Program-made: the position numbers and the translations under genes
Source: Prorocentrum cordatum
Lineage: Eukaryota > Sar > Dinophyceae > Prorocentrales > Prorocentraceae
NCBI GenBank assembly: GCA_963575745.1
Contig: CAUYUJ010022537.1
Coordinates: 265,752-329,751, forward strand
Length of the DNA: 64,000 nucleotides
Direction of reading: 5' to 3'
Part shown: positions 1 through 11,310 of the stretch, piece after piece
Position numbering within the stretch: the first letter of the stretch is position 1
How the letters are laid out: every line of letters starts with the position of its first letter
Notes under the pieces: model-generated
The model's input: only the letters and a program-made list of their open reading frames with translations
Database searches by the model: none
What the model was told of the DNA's origin: nothing

Positions 1-230
1 CATCACGGCGCGTCGGAGGTCTTGGAGCTCACTCACCGGTGCTTCTCTGGCGGTGCGCTCAAGGGGTGGGGCGAGGGGGCGGCCTTCTCAGAAGGAAGGG
101 GACTTCTTGTTTCTTGAGAGCCCTCCCGCCTTCTAAGAAGCCTTCTTAGAAGCATCCGAGCCCTTCCGAGAAGCCCTCCGCCGTCTCAGAAGGCCACCCA
201 CTTCCGATGTGTTTTTGAGCTCTCACCGAT
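1..230. repeat. Palindromic CTTCTNAGAAG-type short repeats
   Basis: From about 80 to 205 the sequence repeats short self-complementary motifs of the type CTTCT-N-AGAAG (for example around 132-152), spaced by about 15-20 bp. The same motif family recurs at 31.1-31.27 kb. No coding frame with natural composition was seen here. The first 80 bases hold nothing recognisable. Confidence 0.5.
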
Positions 231-464
231 AATGTTGGGATTGTTTGGGCTTTATTGGGTTTCGGTTGCTTCGAACCTCTGGCCAACCAGCCAGTTGTTG
301 GGTCCTCGTTTTGAAGGGGCAGTCCCCGCGTTCCTCTCCTTCCCCTCTCCTCTCCTCTCCTCTTTCCCCCCTCCCTCCTCCCGTCCCTGCCTCTGCCCTC
401 AGCATGTCCTCGTTGATGCCGTCATCATCATCATTATCATCACCCAACACTGCGTTATGTAGCC
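231..464. other. Non-repetitive spacer with CT-rich tract
   Basis: This stretch lies between the palindromic motif array and the 77-bp tandem array. It contains a CCTCTCC-type pyrimidine tract (about 335-400) and a short ATC run near 420-440. No gene is supported. Confidence 0.4.
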
Positions 465-1596
465 TCATAGGGAGCTCCACCCAAGGTCCCAGTGGTACAG
501 TTCTCGTGCGTCTCCCCCACCCAGTACAGCGTTTCGTGGCCCCAGAGGGAGCTCCACCGAAGGTCACAGGGGCGCAGTTCGCATGCGTCTCCCCCACCCA
601 GTACAGCGTTTCGTGGCCAGGGAGCTCCACCGGAGGTCCAAATTGCGAAGTTCGCATGCGTCTACCCTACCACGTACAGCGTTTCGTGGCCCCAGAGGGA
701 ACTCCACCGAAGGTCCCAGTGGCGAAGTTCGCATGCGTCTCCCTCGCCCAGTACAGGGTTTCGAGGCCCCATAGGGAACTCCACCGAAGGTCCCAATTGC
801 GCAGTTCGCATGCGTCTCCCCCACCCAGTACAGCGTTTCGTGGCCCCATAGGAAGCTCCACCGAATGTCCCAGTGGCGCAGTTCGCATGCGTCTCCCCCA
901 TTCAGTGCAGCGTTTTGTGGCCCCATAGGGAACTCCACCGCAGCTCCCAATTTCGCAGTTCGCATGCGTCTCCCCCGCCCAGTACAGCGTTTCGTGGCCC
1001 CATAGGGAGCTCCACAGAATGTCCCAGTGGCGAAGTTCGCATATGTTTCCCCCGCCCAGTACAGTGTTTCGTGGCCCCGTAGGGAGTTCCACTTCGAATG
1101 CGTTTCCCCCACGCAGTACAATATTTCGTGGCCCCATAGGGAGCCCCACCGAAGGTTCCAGTGGTGCAGTTCGCATGCATCTCGTTGCCCGGAGGGAGCT
1201 TCACCGAAGGTCCCAGTGGCGCAGTTACATGCGTGTTGCAGACCCAGTGCAGCGCTTCGCGGCCCCATGGGGGAGATCCACCAGAGAAGGCCCCCGTGGC
1301 GCAGTTCGTATGCGTCTCCCCCACCCAGTACAACGTTCCGTGGCCCGTATGGAGTTCCACCGAAGGTCCCAGTGACGCAGTTCGCATGCGTCTCCCCCAC
1401 CCAGTACAGCGTTTCGTGGCAATAGGGAGCTGCACCGAAGGTCGCAGTGATGCAGTTCGCATGCGTGCCTTCCGCCCAGTACAGCGTTTCGTGGCCCCAT
1501 GGGGGGTTCCACCGAAAGCCCTCGTGGCGCAGTTCGCGTGCGTCTCCCCCACCCAGAAAAGCGTTTCGTGGCCCCATAGGGAGTTCCACGGAAGAC
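465..1596. repeat. Tandem array, ~77-bp unit, about 15 copies
   Basis: The motif GTTTCGTGGCCCCATAGGGA recurs near 531, 608, 681, 759, 834, 912, 989 and 1067, then less regularly to about 1565, which gives a 73-78 bp period. Every unit carries CGCATGCGTCTCCCCC and CAGTACAGCG cores. One unit near 1100-1120 is shortened. Open frames on both strands here come from the repeat lacking stops and are not considered genes. Confidence 0.9.
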
Positions 1597-1745
1597 GATA
1601 CCCACAAATGCGGTACTCACAACTGCATATATGGTTGGGTTCTTCGCCAGTTTTTGCTTATACATGTATATTTGTATATGTATAATACTGTTTGTTTGAT
1701 CTGTGTATTTATATATACATACAAGTACATGCACATGTTTTTTTA
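1597..1745. repeat. AT-rich TATATGTATA microsatellite
   Basis: Short alternating TATG/TACA words dominate, unlike the GC-rich flanks. The composition is the same as in the larger microsatellite blocks at 11.3-12.1 kb and 28.5-29.0 kb. Confidence 0.6.
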
Positions 1746-2180
1746 GGTTTTCACCGCGTCCCTGCGGAAGCCTTCGGAGGCCTTCGAGGGCCGTCGGGGG
1801 CCTTCGACGAGCATCGGCGAGCTTCGGAAGTCTTCGGAAAGCTGCGGGCCCCCCAGCGCGCCCACAGAGGCCCCGCCACGCTGCCCACGAAGGCCCCAGA
1901 CGCAGCCCACTGAGGCCTCCAGCGCGCCCACAGAGGCCCCACCACGCTGCCCACTGAGGCCCCCGACACTGCCCACAGAGGTCCCACCACGCTGCCCATG
2001 TTTCCCCAGCGAATTCTGCATGTTTTTGGCAGCTTGGGGTCCTCTTGGGGCTGGTCTTGTAGCCGTCTTGGTGCGTCCTGGGCGCGTTTTCGGTCGACTG
2101 GGGGCCATCTTGGGCGTCCTGGACCAATCTTTCGGCGATTCGGGGCCCCCTGGGACCGTCTTGGAAGCCTCTTTCGAAGA
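1746..2180 (+). repeat. CTTGGGG / GCCCCC low-complexity repeat family
   Basis: Degenerate 10-20 bp words such as CAGAGGCCCC(A/C)CCACGCTGCC and CTTGGGGTCCTCTTGGGG repeat through the block. The same word family occurs at 30.29-30.68 kb and 32.34-32.62 kb, and in reverse complement at 12.13-12.74 kb. No gene is supported. Confidence 0.6.
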
Positions 2181-2357
2181 AGAACAAACCGTATAAACTT
2201 AAACTTTTGGCGGCCCGCGCGGATTTTTTTTGGATACGCGGTGGGCCCTCCAGCGGCGCCTGCGGTGCCGCCCTTGGCGCGCTCCGCGCGCCAGGGAGGG
2301 GGGTCGGCGCAGATCCAAGACATCTGCGCGGAGCGTCAAACGTTTATGTTTACAGGC

Positions 2358-2507
2358 GGCCCGGATTAGTAGGTCGACCCTGCCAGATCAAGGGTACCAT
2401 TGTGTTCTGTGTCTCGCGACCCATGCTTCGTACATTCTTGTGGCGATGTGGCCCTCGAAAGGATCTTGTGCCCTCTCGCGTGTCCTCTCCATTCAAGCCC
2501 GACTGTA
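2358..2507 (+). repeat. Dispersed 150-bp repeat, copy 1
   Basis: This segment aligns over its whole length with 33341-33490, beginning with an exact shared 29 bp (GGCCCGGATTAGTAGGTCGA and onward) and ending at CCTCTCGCGTGTCCTCTCC. By eye about 85% of positions agree, with one single-base gap. The flanks are unrelated, so it is a dispersed element rather than a large duplication. It has no recognisable coding content. Confidence 0.85.
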
Positions 2508-2920
2508 TGGCGTTTTTCTCGCTCCGCTCTTAGGGCCCTCCTGCTCCTTTTTGGGCCCCCCCTGGGCCCGAGCAGTTCGCGCAAGAAGGACGCCCAGGGC
2601 CCCCAGGGGAGCACGCGCCGGTTCCGGGGGCTTTGGGGATTCGGGGCCTGGGCCCCAGAGGGACTCGCCAGGATTGGGGACCGAGGCCCAGGTCACCCAT
2701 CGGTCGTTGAACGTAGTTTTTTTTTTTTTGTAAGCGCCTTCCTACTTCAATGATCGAGCAGCTTCACCTTTTCCGTCCTCTCCAGGGGGCGGGCGGACAC
2801 CCAATCTACTTTCCACGCCTTCCTACTTCATTGGGGACTGAGGCCCAGGTTACCCAGCAAGGACCACACAAACCTGTGCCTCGGGGTACGGTGGCGGATT
2901 CACGGTGTTCAGTGCAGACA
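2508..2920. other. Unassigned GC-rich spacer
   Basis: A short direct duplication is visible: GCCTTCCTACTTCA occurs at about 2740 and 2817, and a GACTGAGGCCCAGGT-type phrase flanks both. A run of ten or more T lies near 2720. No gene is supported. Confidence 0.4.
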
Positions 2921-3580
2921 GCTCGCAGGGACGTGAGGTTCCTTTCGTTTTGTTCGTCCTCGTTTCGTGCTCCTTCGTTACCTCCTGTTTCGTTTTCTGC
3001 TCTTTCGGTTCGGGCTCTTTAGCGCTATGCTCTTTCGTTCTGTTTGTTTGTCCTCTCGTCCTCCTTGGTTTCGTGTTCGTTTTTTTCATACTAGTTTGTT
3101 TCGTTCGTGTTCGTTTCGTCCGCCATTCGTTTCGTCCGCCTTCGTTTCGTCCGTGTTCGTTTTATTCCTCTTTCGTTTCGTCCGTTCTCTTTCGATTCGT
3201 CCGCTTTCGTTTCCTCCGTGTTCGTTTCGTCCACCATTCATTTCGTCCTTTTTCGTTTCGTCCTCTTTCGTTATGTCCTTTGTCGGTTCGTCTTATTTCG
3301 TTTCGTCCGCTCGAAACTCGCGCTGAGCGGACCGGCGCTCGTCGAGCGGACGAATTTACCGGGACGAGTTTAGACCGGACGAACTCACATGGGTCGAAAT
3401 CAGACCGGACGAATTCAATCGTGGATTAATCGAACCCCGACGACATGAAGCCAGGACGAATCGAAGCCTGGACGAATTGAAGCAGGACGAATCGAACAGG
3501 ACGAACCCAAAGGGGGTTAATGGAACAGGACGAATCAACCCAGACGAAATGACATCGGACGATATGAAGGGGAGTCGGCG
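2921..3580. repeat. Strand-switching TTCGTCC / GGACGAA array
   Basis: From about 2940 to 3305 the + strand repeats TTTCGTCC-type words every 12-18 bp. After a short GC-rich junction at about 3305-3345 the same word appears only as its reverse complement, GGACGAA, up to about 3565. The array is therefore two opposed arms around a centre, a loose giant palindrome. The resulting open frames (Phe/Ser/Arg-rich) are not gene-like. Confidence 0.75.
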
Positions 3581-5065
3581 GGCGGGGGCGAGGGAGCGGG
3601 ACGGGGCGGGCGAGGGCGTCCCCAAGGGGCGCCACAAGAACCTCAACAGTTGTGCGGGTTCGCTCCGACGCGCGCGCCCGCGAAGTTAACGTGTTGCTGC
3701 AGTCGCCGCTGCTTCCACCCCCCCCCCGTGCGCTTCGCCTCCCCCTCCCCCTCTGTGTCCCCCTTCGCCCTCCCCCCCCCCGCCCGGGGGGCGCGAAGAT
3801 GTTTACGCGGCGCGTCCCGCCCGATGTCTGTCCTGGGTCAGGGGGGCACCTCGCCCGCAGACTCCCGGAGGCTTTGACCGGCATCATCTTTTGTCTTACA
3901 GATTCGGCACCCGAGCCGAAGCGCTCATGCTGGAGCGCTGCTTTGGCTGTGATGCGGATCTCTGCTCAAGTCCCAGCAGTTCCCGGTAAAGTACGCCCGA
4001 AAGGGACGCAACAAGAACCCGCAGAGGTCGATACTTCCTCAGATCTCATGGCCCCCCCTCCTGTTTCAAGACGTCCCTGGCCCCCGCCCCTCGGCCTCGC
4101 GCACGCGCCGCCGGCCATGAGTTGCGCCCCACCCTCTTGGACGCCCTCCTCTTGGCCGACTCTGAAACAGAAGGAAGCCGCAGTCGTCGGATGTGCAGAC
4201 AGCTGCGTCTTGGCATCGCTCGGACGTGTGCATTTTTCCTTCGGCGAGGACAATCGAGGAGCATCCTTGATCATTTGGTGAAAAAGCCACGCACGAATCC
4301 GAACAAAAACACAGGGAATGGACGTCCGAGCGATGGCGAGGCGTGGGCGGGGCAGCTTCGTGAAAGAAGGCCGCGAAGCGCTGCGCCCTCTCTCCCAGCC
4401 CCGTCCTCGCTGCGCTGCCGCCGCCCCTCGCGCCACTCCCCTCCCCTCCCCGATCCCTGCACACTCCCCTCCCTCTCCCCTTCTCCTCTCCCCCTGCCCC
4501 TCCCTCCCCCTCTCCGCTCCCTTCCCCCTCCCTCTTCCCCTCCCCCTCATCGCGGAAAATACGTTCCCTCCCCTCCCTCTTCCCCCCCCTTCGCATCTCT
4601 GGCTTCTCTTCCCTCCCCGCCCTCATCGCGGAAGAGATGTGCGGCCGCGAGAAAAGAGGTGCTCCCGCCAGGGCCGCCAGGGCTCGCAGCCGCCCGTCGC
4701 CGCGCTGCCCGGCGCCCCGATCAGTGCCCTGCTCGTGCCCGAGGCCGCAGTGCACAAGGCCGCGGTGGCAGGGGGGGGGGGGGGATCATTGCTTGGTCTC
4801 TGGGAGAGGGGACGGGGAGGAGGAGCAGGAGGAGGCGGGAGGAGGGAGCAGAACCGGGAGGATGATGATACTCAGAGCGTGCACTACCTACCCCGCTTTC
4901 GCTTCCAGGCAAAACCAAGTCATACCACGCGCCTCCTCGTCGAGCGGCCTGGCCAGTACAGGCCGTAGCTTGGCATCGCTTGGTATCTCTTGGAAGCGAG
5001 GGTGGTCAAAAGCGAGGTAGGTTTGTCTGCCCCCTAGATACGTACTTGTGGAGAGCAGGAGGATG
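3581..5065. other. GC-rich spacer with C-rich and CCTCCC tracts
   Basis: C runs occur near 3717-3785, a CCCTCCCC tract covers about 4435-4620, and a G run lies near 4770-4785. Two small perfect hairpins lie at about 3902-3945 (TTCGGC/GCCGAA and AGCGCT). Open frames here change frame without natural composition. No gene is supported. Confidence 0.4.
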
Positions 5066-5588
5066 AGGACGGGGATGCTGCTGCTGCTGATGCTGATGCT
5101 GATGCTGATGCTGATGCTTATACTGATGCTGCTGCTGCTGATGATGACTATGGTGATGCTGCTGCTGATGATGATGAAGATGATGATGATGGTGGTGGTG
5201 ATGATGGTGGTGATGCTAATGATGGTGGTGGTGATGATGGTGATGATGCTGCTGCTGATGATGACGGTGATGATGAGGATGAGGATGAGGATGATGATGA
5301 TGCTGCTGCTGATGATGATGATGAGGATGAGGATGAGGATGATGGTGACGATGATGGTGATGGTGATGGTGATGGTGATGATGATGATGATGATGATGTT
5401 GATGATGATGATGATGGCAGTGGTGATGATGATGTTGATGATGATGATGATACTGATGATGATAATGATGATGCTGATGCTGCTGATGATGATGCTGATG
5501 ATGATGATGGCAGTGGTGATGCTGATGATGTTGATGATGATACTGATGATGATGATGATGATGCTGATGATGATGGTGATGATGTTGA
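5066..5588. repeat. GAT-family trinucleotide tract (~520 bp)
   Basis: An interrupted GAT/GCT/GGT triplet array. It is open as poly-Met on one strand and poly-Ile on the other purely because of the triplet. It ends in a near-palindrome at about 5588-5619 (ATTATTTATTCT against AGAATAATTAT). Confidence 0.95.
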
Positions 5589-5619
5589 ACATTATTTATT
5601 CTAAAGAATAATTATTGTT

Positions 5620-6070
5620 GGGCCCCCTGGTGCGCGCCCCCCCTGCGCCGCCTAGGCCGCAGCTACATTTTCATCATTTTCGTGAGGAAGCCTCAGAAAA
5701 GAGGGTGTGTACAGGATCCGGTTGTTTTGTTGTAATCCGCTTTCCCTTGCAAAAAACAATAGAAAATGACATTTCTTGTTCTAATATAATCAAATTTCAA
5801 GAATCCCTTGCAAAAAATAAGGTAAAGTGGACATTCGCGCGCGCAAGACGAAATCCTTCCAAAACCTTAGTGTTCGCAGCGATTTTAACATAAAAACATC
5901 AAAAAACCAATGGTTTTTCAACAAAAAATTGTCAAAATCTCATCCCGCGCGCTCTTGCGGATTCGTAGGAAACCCAACACTTTTTAAACATTTCTGTCAA
6001 ACGGGCTTTTGCGAGCAACTTTTTCGAACTTCTGCGACAACGGTTGCGCACCTGCCAGGGCCATCATCCC
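5620..6070. other. AT-rich island
   Basis: From about 5690 to 6020 the sequence becomes clearly A/T-rich with many AAAAA and TTTTT runs, in contrast to the surrounding GC-rich DNA. Short GCGCGCG words interrupt it. No gene or known element was recognised. Confidence 0.4.
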
Positions 6071-6770
6071 TGTCAAATAATACCATGCGGGACACATTCG
6101 TTTTTTCTTCGCGCGCGCACGCCGTCGTCGTCGGCCGCGGGGCCCTGAATAGTAGCCACGGTCGTCCGCATGCCACGAAGTGAAGTGTCCGAACGTCATA
6201 GGGCGGGAAGCTGGGTGTGGGTGGTGGCGAAGAGTCGTTTGGAAATTAGGTAGAGCTTGAACCGGCCCCCCCACAAAGTGGGGGTATTGCCCGCCTCCTA
6301 TGAAAACCCTGGCACTGGTGAGAACGGAGTGTCCCCACGTGCTAGTAATTGTTGTTGTTGTTGTTGTTGATGATGATGATGATGATTATGAGGAAGGGGT
6401 CGAGGTTGATGACCCAGAGTATCTTGAAGCAGTCAAGGCATGCAGTGCTGGTTTTGAGCCTCGAGGTGCAGACTTCAAGCCTAGGGCTTCTGAGGATGGC
6501 GACAACTTGAAGTAGACGCAGTACAACCTGAATCAATGTTCAGACAATTTAACGTCTTGTGGTGTGGCTGTGTCGTTGCAAAGCGACTGCGCTTACTGGT
6601 GTAAGGCGGCGCTACTACGACTTGCCAGGGGTTGCTCCCATGACTGCTTGCACTGATGGTCTCTGCACGTTCTAGCTCTGGCACGCGACGAGCCCCAAGA
6701 GTGCTCAGAAGTCAGGGCTGGGTCCCTTTGGTACGTATTTTGTAATCAATCGTTTCTCTCATTCCTTCGC
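6071..6770. other. Unassigned spacer with short triplet run
   Basis: Contains a GTT/GAT triplet run at about 6345-6390 and a small hairpin (CCCCCCCAC and GTGGGGG) at about 6266-6285. Reading frames of 60-70 codons are present on both strands but none has a convincing start, composition or recognised motif. Confidence 0.35.
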
Positions 6771-7035
6771 CCCACAGCCCTATGGACTCATAGCCCTATG
6801 GCCCTATTGCCGTACAGCCCCATAGCCCTATAGCCTCATAATCTTCTAGCCCTACAGCCGTATAGCCCTATGGTCCTATGGCCCTGTAGCCCTATAACCC
6901 TATAGCCCTATAGACCTATAGCCCTATTGCTCTATACCCCTATAGCCCCATAGCCCTCTATAGCCCAGTAGCCTCATCGCCCTATAGCCTCATCGCCCTA
7001 TAGCCCATTAGCCCCGTAGCCCTATAGCCCCAACA
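6771..7035. repeat. TAGCCCTA 8-9-bp tandem array
   Basis: Roughly 30 degenerate copies of (T)AGCCCTAT/AGCCCCAT in a row. It resembles a telomeric repeat only superficially; the plant-type TTTAGGG unit is not present. Confidence 0.9.
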
Positions 7036-7405
7036 AATGTTGATTGGGTTTTCTCTGGTATCATTCGAGATGGTCACCAGTGCGGCTGCTTTACATACTA
7101 TTTCACCACGTTCTTAGCGGGGGTTCGTGCTTTCTTCCACCCGCGTCGCGCCTGCGTCTTCCTCACACACCTCCCTTCTTCCTCCCTCCTCCCCGCCTCC
7201 TCTTCATTCCCCCCCCACCCACGCGCAAAACATGCCCGGCAATCTGTGCTCGTGTGCATCAGGCAATCTGACATCCACACAGACAGCCGCACACCTGGCG
7301 TGCTCATTGCATCATACTCGCCAGACGCATGCAACATATACGCCGCATTGGCACGCACACCGCACAACACATACGCGTAGGATTCGAAGGGCGTGGAAGG
7401 CGTGG
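7036..7405. other. Unassigned spacer
   Basis: A CT-rich stretch at about 7160-7220 is followed by CA-rich sequence. No gene or repeat was recognised. Confidence 0.35.
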
Positions 7406-7930
7406 CAGTTGTCGCTATCCGTGACAGTCGTCCAGTGCATAGCAGGCGTGGCATATTCTCGACATCGTAAGGGTTGCGCAAAGGGTGGTCTCTGAGGGCG
7501 GCCGCTATCCGTGACGGTCGCCCAGGGCATAGCAGGCGTGGCATATTCTCGATACCATACGGGGTGCGAACGGGGTGGTCTCTGAGGGCGGCCGCTATCC
7601 GTGACTGTCGTCCAGGGCATAGCAGGCGTGGCATATTTTCGACATCGTAGGGGGTGCGCATGGGGTGGTCTCTGAGCGCGGCCGCTGTCGACACCATAGG
7701 GGGTGCGCAGGGGGTGGTTTCTGAGGGCGGTCGCTATCCGTGACGCTCGTCCAGGGCATAGCAGACGTGGCATATTCTCGACACCATAAAGGGGGTGCGC
7801 AGGGGGTGGTCTTTGCGCGCGGCCGCTGCTCCTTGACGGTCGTCGAGGGCATAGTTGGCGTGGCATATTCTCGACACCGTAGGGGGTGCGCAGGGGGTGG
7901 TCTCTGAGCGCGGCCGCTATCCATGACGGT
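7406..7930. repeat. Tandem array, 90-bp unit
   Basis: The phrase GGCATATTCTCGAC recurs at about 7450, 7540, 7630, 7769 and 7861, giving a 90-bp period with one partial unit of about 49 bp inserted at about 7680-7730. Each unit also carries GCGGCCGCTATCCGTGAC and GTCCAGGGCATAGCAG. The long minus-strand open frame follows from the 90-bp (divisible by three) period. Confidence 0.9.
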
Positions 7931-8017
7931 GGTGCTCGGGGCACATTTGGTGCGCCAGCCCACTATCCGCGCCGGTCGTGCTCATGGCACGAGGGCGCGC
8001 CAGCGAGGTGTGTGCCC

Positions 8018-8019
8018 AG

Positions 8020-8066
<47 letters not shown>

Positions 8067-8155
8067 GCATCAGCATCAGCATCAGCATCAGCATCAGCAT
8101 CATCATCATCATGATCATCATCATGATCATCATCATCATCATCATCATCACGAAC
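8018..8155. repeat. ATC/CAG triplet tract
   Basis: An uninterrupted (ATC)n run is followed by (AGCATC)n and mixed ATC/ATG triplets. It is open as poly-His or poly-Asp by triplet periodicity only. Confidence 0.95.
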
Positions 8156-8250
8156 TGTTGCCACCGTGGCTCAGGCTGGCTCAGACGGCTCGGGTTTGCA
8201 CGCATGCGTGCTCGCGCCGGTGATTGTCCGTCAAAGGTGCGGCGCCCGTC

Positions 8251-8418
8251 ATGGCGCCCAAATGTGCCATGTCCGTGCTCCCACCGCCGTGCGAGCAGCT
8301 CAAGAAAGCAATGCTAGGGATTGGCGCCAAGGTGGATTTAGATGGTTTGCGCGGATCTGTTGCCTGCCGTGGGAACTGCTTGGTGCGCAGTGCATGCAAT
8401 GCTTACCAGCGTCAGTAG
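8251..8418 (+). CDS. Possible small cysteine-containing protein, unrecognised
   Basis: A 55-codon frame starts at an ATG in GTCATGG context and ends at TAG. Unlike most open frames in this part of the window, its residue composition is unbiased: it contains a helical-looking stretch (CEQLKKAMLGIGAKVDLDGL) and four cysteines (residues 5, 13, 34 and 38 approximately). It lies just after an ATC tract, so chance openness cannot be excluded. No family is recognised. It could be a short exon of a spliced gene or noise; transcript evidence would be needed to promote it. Confidence 0.2.
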   Translation: MAPKCAMSVLPPPCEQLKKAMLGIGAKVDLDGLRGSVACRGNCLVRSACNAYQRQ

Positions 8419-9245
8419 TCCGACACGTTCCGCACCAGGTAAAACGAGTTGCCGCGTCAACGAGGTGCCGACGATGCCAGGAGGCAGTGCTTGGTGAGGT
8501 ACTTGCAGGTTCCTTTCTCTGCTGACTCTCCCCGGGGCGACGGCCTGCCGCCAGCGAAGGGTCAGCTAGATATCGAGGCCAGCATCGCGGGTGCCGGCCC
8601 AAAACCTCTTTCAGGACATATCGCCATTCCCATGAACGCGCCCATAAAGCCCGCGCCAACGAAGGCGCCGCCCGCGCAGGCTTTCACCCGCAGGCGATGG
8701 CCTGGTGCTGGCAGCGACTACCGGCATCGTCCCCATGTGTTCCACGTCAGCCCATCGTGTTCGTCGTTATCGTCGTAGATGTGGCGGTAGTCGTGGTAGT
8801 TTGTGGTGGGAGAGGTGGTCGTGGCGGTGGTAGTGGTGGCGCGGTGCGCGCAGGACATAAAATAAACATGTGGGATTTCTCGGTGGCGTAATTTTGTTCG
8901 CTCCCTCACTTGGAAACGCCGTGGCTTGGGCAAAACTAGCGCGTGCATGTGTGTCGCTCGTGGACGTTCTAGGTGCTTGCAATTTATGGATATTGATGCG
9001 GATGCACGTCATCGCGCTGTTGTTCCCAGTGATTTCACGCGCTTCCACGAATTAGCGTCAAGAGCGGCTTCCGCGGAAATGGATCGGGGATGATAGATCG
9101 TGCGTTTGCTGGGTGGTGATGGTAATGGCGACGACGACGCAGGGCCCATGCTTTTCACGGTTTGCCGATCATGCCTCAGGAGCGGCTCGGAGAGGTGTAC
9201 GGCCCAGGGGGCACCGCGGACACGGCCTCAGATCCCGCCCCGGCT
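8419..9245. other. Unassigned spacer with GTG/GTA-rich run
   Basis: A degenerate GTNGTGG run occupies about 8755-8850. The rest is moderately GC-rich unique sequence with no recognised gene. Confidence 0.35.
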
Positions 9246-9560
9246 TTTTGCAGTGGAATCGTTGAGCAGGGGTGGGGGTTGGGGAGGGAGAGAGGGACAG
9301 GAAGGAAGTGACGAGGGGAACGGGCTGCAAGAGAGGAGGACGTGGTATGATGTTGGGGATGTAAGGAGTGGGAAGGCGAAGGGACGGGGGAAAGAGGCGG
9401 GGGAGGAGGGGGAACAGAGGAACGGGTTGACAAGGGGGTGACGGGGGACCGGGGACAAGATGAGATGCGAGAAGGGTTTCGGGGGAAGGTATAGGGAAGG
9501 AGAAGCGGCCGATGAAGGAGAGGAAGGGGGGGAAGGAGAGGGTTTGGTTGCAGAGATCGG
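9246..9560. repeat. Purine-rich GGGAAGG tract
   Basis: The + strand is almost entirely G and A, with words such as GGGGGAAAG and GAGGAAGGGG, interrupted by a few pyrimidines. It is low complexity and no gene is supported. Confidence 0.6.
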
Positions 9561-10195
9561 CGCATGATTGAAGATTAATCCCTTCCCCCCTCCTCCCGCC
9601 CCTTCCTCCTTGCTATTTCTGTTGATCCCACGCCCGATCGTTTCCCCGCAGTTGCTAATGCCGCCTGTCCTGCCGTACTTGTTCTTCCTCCATCTGTCAT
9701 CATCGTCTGGTCGTCACGGCCACCCGAAACTGCCACGCTATGATTCGAGTGATACACATATTCGGGGTACGAAACAGACAGCATGGATGATGGAACACAT
9801 GAGATGTAAGAGGCAACGCGGCTACCTTCTCTGCTGGCTGGCCGGTTGGCTGGCGACCTTTTCGGGTACCTGGTTGGTTGGTTGGGTACAATTTCTCTTC
9901 GCTTCTATTGGCCTCGCCTTGTTTCGTATCGCTTCGCTCCACTCCGTTCTGCTTGAGTATTATATAGGTGGGTGGCAGCTGGCTGGCAGCTGGCTTGCTG
10001 GTCGGCCTGCCAGCTGATAGGTGGAAGGAGGAAGCGCCTGTGGACGCGCGCGTTGTCTTGGCGGGTCCCCGCTGCGCCTGAGGCCGACTGCTTCGGCTTG
10101 GTGCCCCAACCCTTGGACGAGGAAGGGCGGGGAATCGTGGTCCACGAAAATCTTTCAGCAACGTTGAACGATTCGGGACACGGAGTAGGAAGTAT
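9561..10195. other. Unassigned spacer with GGCTGGCT repeats
   Basis: GGCTGGC/GGTTGGT words repeat at about 9830-9885 and 9968-10015. The open frames over it are translations of these words. No gene is supported. Confidence 0.4.
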
Positions 10196-10590
10196 GATGC
10201 AGAGACGGGGAGAGGGAGACAGAGAGAGAGGGAGATAGAGAGAACGCGAGATTGCCGGGGGGGGGTGGAGGGATGTAGGGGACGAGGGGAGTGAGGGAGG
10301 ATTGGGGAGGATTGGGGTGGATATGTGGGTGGGGAAGGGGCGGGGAGATTGAACCGAAGGGGAACGTGCCCCTCCCCGCTCTTCCTGGGAACGTCGCTGG
10401 CCGTCCGCGCACACGCGTCCCCCTTCAGGCGTCCTCTTGTTCCTCGGACGTCCTCGCCCTCACCCTCCCTTCTTTCACAGTTTTTGAATATGAATGCTAC
10501 TCAATATGAGTACTACTCTCCTCTCTCTGGTTTCTTCCCCTCCCCTCCCTTTCCTTCTCCTCCTCCTCTTCCTCCTCCTCCTCCTCTCTG
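10196..10590. repeat. GAGAGG purine tract followed by CCTCCT pyrimidine tract
   Basis: The stretch at about 10198-10355 is GA/GGGG-rich on the + strand. At about 10515-10590 it is CT-rich. Unique sequence lies between them. No gene is supported. Confidence 0.5.
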
Positions 10591-10795
10591 ACACGTTTTT
10601 AGCCACACATGCGTGTAAGGCCTGTTTCTGGATGGAGCGCCGAGCAGGCGCGATCGTTTTTGTTTCACCCTGCTCGCGCGCCGTCTGGCGCAAGGCTTCT
10701 GACTGACTGACTGAGGAAGTTATCGAGAATTTGGTGCTCTTGTCGCCGGGTAGTTCCGATTATGTCAATCATTTTCTTTCCGGCGTTTGAGAAGT

Positions 10796-11035
10796 TGTAC
10801 TCCGGCTAGTACGTTCGCCGTTTATGGTGAGCACCAGGGGGCCTCCAACAGAACCACGCTGTCGCATCTGTGGCAGCGGTGGTTACACTGGCATATAATC
10901 GTGACGTTTGCTGCTTTTGAACAGTTGTTCTGTCGCCGATGCGTCTGCCGTGTCTAGGGAGCCTGCGTCCAACGGGACGACGTTGTCGCCGCAGTTGTGG
11001 CAGTGGTGGTCGTGCTCATGCACTGGTGCAAGTGA
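10796..11035 (+). repeat. Diverged direct duplication of ~100 bp
   Basis: Sequence around 10796-10890 (GCCGT, CTCCAACAGAACCACGCTGT, CTGTGGCAGCGGTGGT) is paralleled around 10925-11015 (GCCGT, GTCCAACGGGACGACGTTGT, TTGTGGCAGTGGTGGT). It may be a decayed tandem pair. It has no recognisable product. Confidence 0.4.
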
Positions 11036-11310
11036 TGATTGCGCTGCGGGGCGTTTTCTACATTTCCGTCCTTCCGTGGATCGCCTATGAAGCAGTGCTC
11101 TCGCCGCATCGCAGTGCTGTCCGCAGTCCTGCATCGGCAGAGGTGGTGCTCCCCTTGCAGCGCGTGCCACGTCGATTCAGGAGGGGAAACAACTCACAGA
11201 CACAACTCATCGTCGACTTCCAGGAACACATGGGAACAAATATTGGAAGTGGGGAGGAAGACGAACACCCAGAACAGATGGGAGAAATAGGGATTCCTGG
11301 ACATTTTGTC
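11036..11310. other. Unassigned spacer
   Basis: Unique sequence with no recognised motif, ending where the AT-rich microsatellite begins. Confidence 0.3.

Noticed and set aside
6771-7035. TAGCCCTA array as a telomere or interstitial telomeric repeat
   Set aside because: The unit is 8-9 bp and lacks the CCCTAAA pattern of dinoflagellate or plant-type telomeres.
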